8,666 nt of DNA, from assembly GCA_027322375.1 (NCBI GenBank), contig DAHVRS010000394.1, positions 1 to 8,666 of the forward strand, given 5' to 3'. The notes under the pieces are model-generated. The model had not been told where the DNA came from. It worked only from the letters and a program-made list of their open reading frames with translations, and searched no databases. Both the position numbers and the translations under genes were made by a program. This document shows, in pieces, positions 6,887 through 8,666 of this stretch (positions are counted from its first letter, which is position 1; each line of letters begins with the position of its first letter). The DNA comes from Brachybacterium sp. GTDB taxonomy: Bacteria > Actinomycetota > Actinomycetes > Actinomycetales > Dermabacteraceae.

Positions 6887-8124
6887 GCGCACGCCTCGGC
6901 ATCGCTTAAGCCGAGCACCTCGGCCGCTTCTCCTTCGGTTAGACGCGGCACGCCCCCGTAGGCGCCCGCGAGGTAACGCCGGTCGAGCGCCTCGCCCTTG
7001 CGCGGACGCGCATCCGTGAGCGGGTAGATCTCGGATTCGCCGACCCTGTTCTTGACGACGATCCGGACCTGGTCTCGCTCCAGGGGGGGGAAGGTGTGCA
7101 AGTTGCCGAGCAGGGAGACGTCCTGGCTGGTGCAGACGAGCTGCGCGTTGTTCGAATTGGCCTCGGGATCACGGAAGATCCGGAGAACCTCGGCGGCCAC
7201 CAGTGGGTGCAGGCTGGCGTCCAGCTCATCGACCAGCAGCACGGCGCCGGTGTCCAGAGCCTCGAACATCGGCCCCAGGAATGCGAACCAGGCACGCGTT
7301 CCCTTTGACTCCAGGCTGTAGTCGAGCGGAACGCTTCCCTTCCTTCCCCGGTGAGACAGCCGGACCTTCATGCCGCGCTCGCCTTCTTCGAGGTCCACAC
7401 CGTCCACACCGAGGTCGGCGACTTCGAGCAGACGCTTCAAGCGGTCTTTGACGGCCGGATTCTGGAGCTTCCTGCCGGTGAATCCGCTGCGAACACCCTC
7501 GTCACCGTCACCGATGAACCACAGATTCTTCTTGAACCAGTCATGGATCGGCCCGAGGTGCGGGTGGTTGAACGCTGCGGCCACGGTGAGGAAGAGCGCA
7601 TTCGGTCGGGTCCTCGGGACGAGAAGCTCCTTGTCTCCCTTTAGTCCCTCTCCGGGGAATCTGAACGGGTCCTTGTCGTCCGCGTCACGCTCGAACCACA
7701 CCTGCCTGCGCGCTTGCCCGCGCGGGTATGCGTGCAGCCATTCCGACTCGACACGCTCGTCCGAGACCTCGAACCCGTAGACGTACCGGTCGCCGTCCAG
7801 CACGATGTTGACCTCGAACAACGAGGTCTCGTCCTGCGCCTCGGGGTCGAGGGCGAAGGGCTCGCGGGGAATGGCGTCCAGCGCCGACCACTTGTCCACC
7901 GACCCGAGGACGGCACCCCGCATCCACCGCATGGCGTGCAGGACGTTGGACTTGCCGGAGGCGTTCGCCCCGTAGATCACGACGGCCGGCAGGTAGGCCG
8001 CGTCCGGATCGTCCTCAAGGCCCACGGGGCGGGCGGAGTCCACGTTGAAGCGGCTGGCCGCCGTCCAGAGTACGAACTCGTCACGGAACGATCTGTGGTT
8101 CGCTCCACGGAACCTCAGCAACAT
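6883..8124 (-). CDS. rloA: AAA/ABC-type ATPase, RloA/AbiLi-like
   Basis: A 413-residue ATPase of the SMC/OLD-like AAA_15 group, first gene of the operon. It starts with the family's FxGANHRSFRDE segment. Walker A is GANASGKSN (52-60), an ABC-like signature ESKGT lies at 272-276, and Walker B is VLLVDELDASLHP (295-307). The C-terminal RRYLAGAYGGVP stretch is typical of RloA/AbiLi. The usual TTHD switch reads TSQD with Gln334 in place of His. These ATPases are thought to sense a trigger and license their TOPRIM partner, here RloB, which overlaps by ATGA. ATG 8124 has GAGGGG 6 nt upstream. Oddities are a run of eight C on the coding strand (7083-7090) and one TTA leucine codon (L406, 6907-6909), the only in-frame TTA I found in the operon. 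Confidence 0.88.
   Translation of the reverse strand: MLLRFRGANHRSFRDEFVLWTAASRFNVDSARPVGLEDDPDAAYLPAVVIYGANASGKSNVLHAMRWMRGAVLGSVDKWSALDAIPREPFALDPEAQDETSLFEVNIVLDGDRYVYGFEVSDERVESEWLHAYPRGQARRQVWFERDADDKDPFRFPGEGLKGDKELLVPRTRPNALFLTVAAAFNHPHLGPIHDWFKKNLWFIGDGDEGVRSGFTGRKLQNPAVKDRLKRLLEVADLGVDGVDLEEGERGMKVRLSHRGRKGSVPLDYSLESKGTRAWFAFLGPMFEALDTGAVLLVDELDASLHPLVAAEVLRIFRDPEANSNNAQLVCTSQDVSLLGNLHTFPPLERDQVRIVVKNRVGESEIYPLTDARPRKGEALDRRYLAGAYGGVPRLTEGEAAEVLGLSDAEACA
6894..6897 (-). promoter_or_regulatory. rloB ribosome binding site
   Basis: GAGG on the minus strand lies 7 nt before ATG 6886, within the last rloA codons. It favours the ATG of the ATGA overlap over GTG 6892, which would be only 1 nt away. 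Confidence 0.5.
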
Positions 8125-8130
8125 GACGAA

Positions 8131-8136
8131 CCCCTC
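8131..8136 (-). promoter_or_regulatory. rloA ribosome binding site
   Basis: GAGGGG on the minus strand is spaced 6 nt from ATG 8124, a good Shine-Dalgarno match that supports this start for the first gene of the operon. Confidence 0.7.
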
Positions 8137-8154
8137 AACTCGGGAGCTGAATCC

Positions 8155-8160
8155 ATTCTA
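8155..8160 (-). promoter_or_regulatory. candidate -10 box of the rlo-hsd operon promoter
   Basis: On the minus strand TAGAAT fits the TAnnnT pattern of actinobacterial housekeeping promoters, about 30 bp upstream of ATG 8124. No TTGACA-like -35 is seen at 16-19 bp, so the call rests on one hexamer and on position. It is the only gap long enough to hold the operon promoter. Confidence 0.35.
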
Positions 8161-8207
8161 GCTCTCTGCGTGAAGGTTTCCTACGCGAAAGCCTTTTAAA
8201 CTGATGC

Positions 8208-8228
8208 GACCACCATAGGTGACCACCA
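8208..8228. repeat. direct repeat GACCACCA x2, possible operator
   Basis: GACCACCA occurs at 8208-8215 and 8221-8228, a 13-bp period. The second copy is part of an inverted repeat GGTG-AC-CACC at 8218-8227. The element lies about 50 bp upstream of the candidate -10 box of the operon, where an activator or repressor could bind. No known regulator motif is recognised. Confidence 0.3.
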
Positions 8229-8313
8229 AGTCAGCGGCGTGACCGGATCCGGCCTCGGCAGCAGGCGCGAGAAGATCGATTGTTAAGGCTGCAGCCACCT
8301 GCCGGGCGTCCAG

Positions 8314-8406
8314 TCAGAGCCATGTCCGCTGCGGTGCGATGACCGCAAGGGCGATGGCAGAGCAGAAGACGACCATGTTGCGGGGGGCCACGGGCTGCGA
8401 CGGCAT
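8314..8406 (-). CDS. possible 30-residue membrane peptide (doubtful)
   Basis: ATG 8406 to TGA 8314 encodes 30 residues with one hydrophobic stretch (MVVFCSAIALAVIA) and about 80 percent G or C at third positions. The site GGCGG upstream is a poor ribosome binding site. It might be a real small membrane peptide or a chance frame in GC-rich DNA. No family is recognised, and longer overlapping minus-strand frames here look non-coding. Confidence 0.12.
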   Translation of the reverse strand: MPSQPVAPRNMVVFCSAIALAVIAPQRTWL

Positions 8407-8452
8407 TGTGCGTCCGCCGACCAGTCACAGCCAGTGAATTGCCCAGAAACTG

Positions 8453-8464
8453 ACCACGCGTGGT
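8453..8464. promoter_or_regulatory. perfect 12-bp palindrome, possible protein-binding site
   Basis: ACCACGCGTGGT is identical on both strands. Its half-site GACCAC (with the base at 8452) also begins the GACCACCA repeats at 8208 and 8221. It could be a dimeric regulator site or a short stem after the upstream gene. With no T-tract and at most a 4-nt loop it is a weak terminator. Its role is unknown. Confidence 0.3.
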
Positions 8465-8519
8465 TCCCCACTCATCCCGCACGATCCGAGCTCAGTGGCG
8501 GAACGTCAGAGGACGAGGG

Positions 8520-8666
8520 TCAGATGAGGGTGAGTGAGGCCAGATCGCGGGCGTGGTGGGCGTGGCGGGTGGTCATGGTGCGGAACATCTCGTCGCCGCG
8601 GGGGGTGCGTTCGACGAGCATCGAGGCGCCGATGGACATGACGATGCCGTGGAAGGCGTGGCGGCG
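8520..8666 (-). CDS. 3' end of an unidentified protein (partial)
   Basis: A frame open to the right edge encodes 48 residues and ends at TGA 8522-8520. Third positions are almost all G or C, so it is very likely real. The visible part contains HGIVMSIGASMLVERTPRGDE and a His-rich stretch (RHAHHARDLA), then ends shortly after. I do not recognise the family. It points in the same direction as the rlo-hsd operon but is separated by about 395 bp, so it is probably an independent neighbour. Confidence 0.65.
   Translation of the reverse strand, partial: RRHAFHGIVMSIGASMLVERTPRGDEMFRTMTTRHAHHARDLASLTLI

Larger units (their letters stand above)
8125..8519. other. intergenic region upstream of the rlo-hsd operon
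   Basis: A stretch of about 395 bp separates the rloA start from the stop of the next upstream gene. It holds the rloA ribosome binding site, the candidate -10 box, the GACCACCA repeats, a short AT-rich patch (TTTTAAA near 8194-8200) and the 12-bp palindrome at 8453-8464. Apart from one doubtful 30-codon frame I see no convincing gene, tRNA or insertion sequence. No clear terminator for the upstream gene is visible. Confidence 0.6.

Noticed and set aside
8231..8482. Minus-strand frame of 83 codons in the upstream intergenic region
   Set aside because: Composition is Arg/Gly/Cys-rich with no family signal, and it overlaps other frames of equal quality. It is probably non-coding.
1..8666. tRNA, rRNA, CRISPR array, transposase or attachment-site repeats
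   Set aside because: I looked for tRNA-like cloverleaf arms, regularly spaced repeats, transposase motifs and matching direct repeats at the operon borders and saw none.

Overview
The window comes from a high-GC actinobacterium of Streptomyces type. Coding regions are strongly biased to G or C in the third codon position, starts include GTG, and Shine-Dalgarno sites are purine-rich. The genus cannot be fixed from the sequence alone.

Layout. A fragment of an unknown plus-strand gene ends at 97. Four minus-strand genes then fill 8124 down to 156 and form one tight operon, read in the order AAA/ABC-type ATPase (RloA/AbiLi-like), RloB/AbiLii-like TOPRIM protein, type I DNA methyltransferase subunit (HsdM) and type I restriction motor subunit (HsdR). 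The junctions are an ATGA overlap, an 8-bp overlap and a 34-bp gap. A non-coding stretch of about 400 bp (8125-8519) holds the probable promoter, a direct repeat and a perfect 12-bp palindrome. Another unknown minus-strand gene, seen only as its 3' end, begins at the right edge. Most other long reading frames are antisense shadows of the high-GC genes.

How the genes may work together. RloA and RloB resemble the two-gene AbiL-like ATPase + TOPRIM defence module, and rlo genes are known inside type I restriction loci. This copy departs from a textbook type I system in three ways. (1) No HsdS specificity subunit lies between or beside the genes. (2) HsdR has all its helicase/translocase motifs, but in the N-terminal PD-(D/E)XK nuclease the E-x-K pair is replaced by A-C-S and the QxxxY motif is missing, with no frameshift. 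(3) HsdM motif IV reads NPEF instead of NPPF/NPPY. The most interesting hypothesis is that HsdM and HsdR form a DNA-recognising and translocating module whose cutting or toxic output has passed to RloA-RloB. This is an inference from motif loss and gene order, not a demonstrated function.
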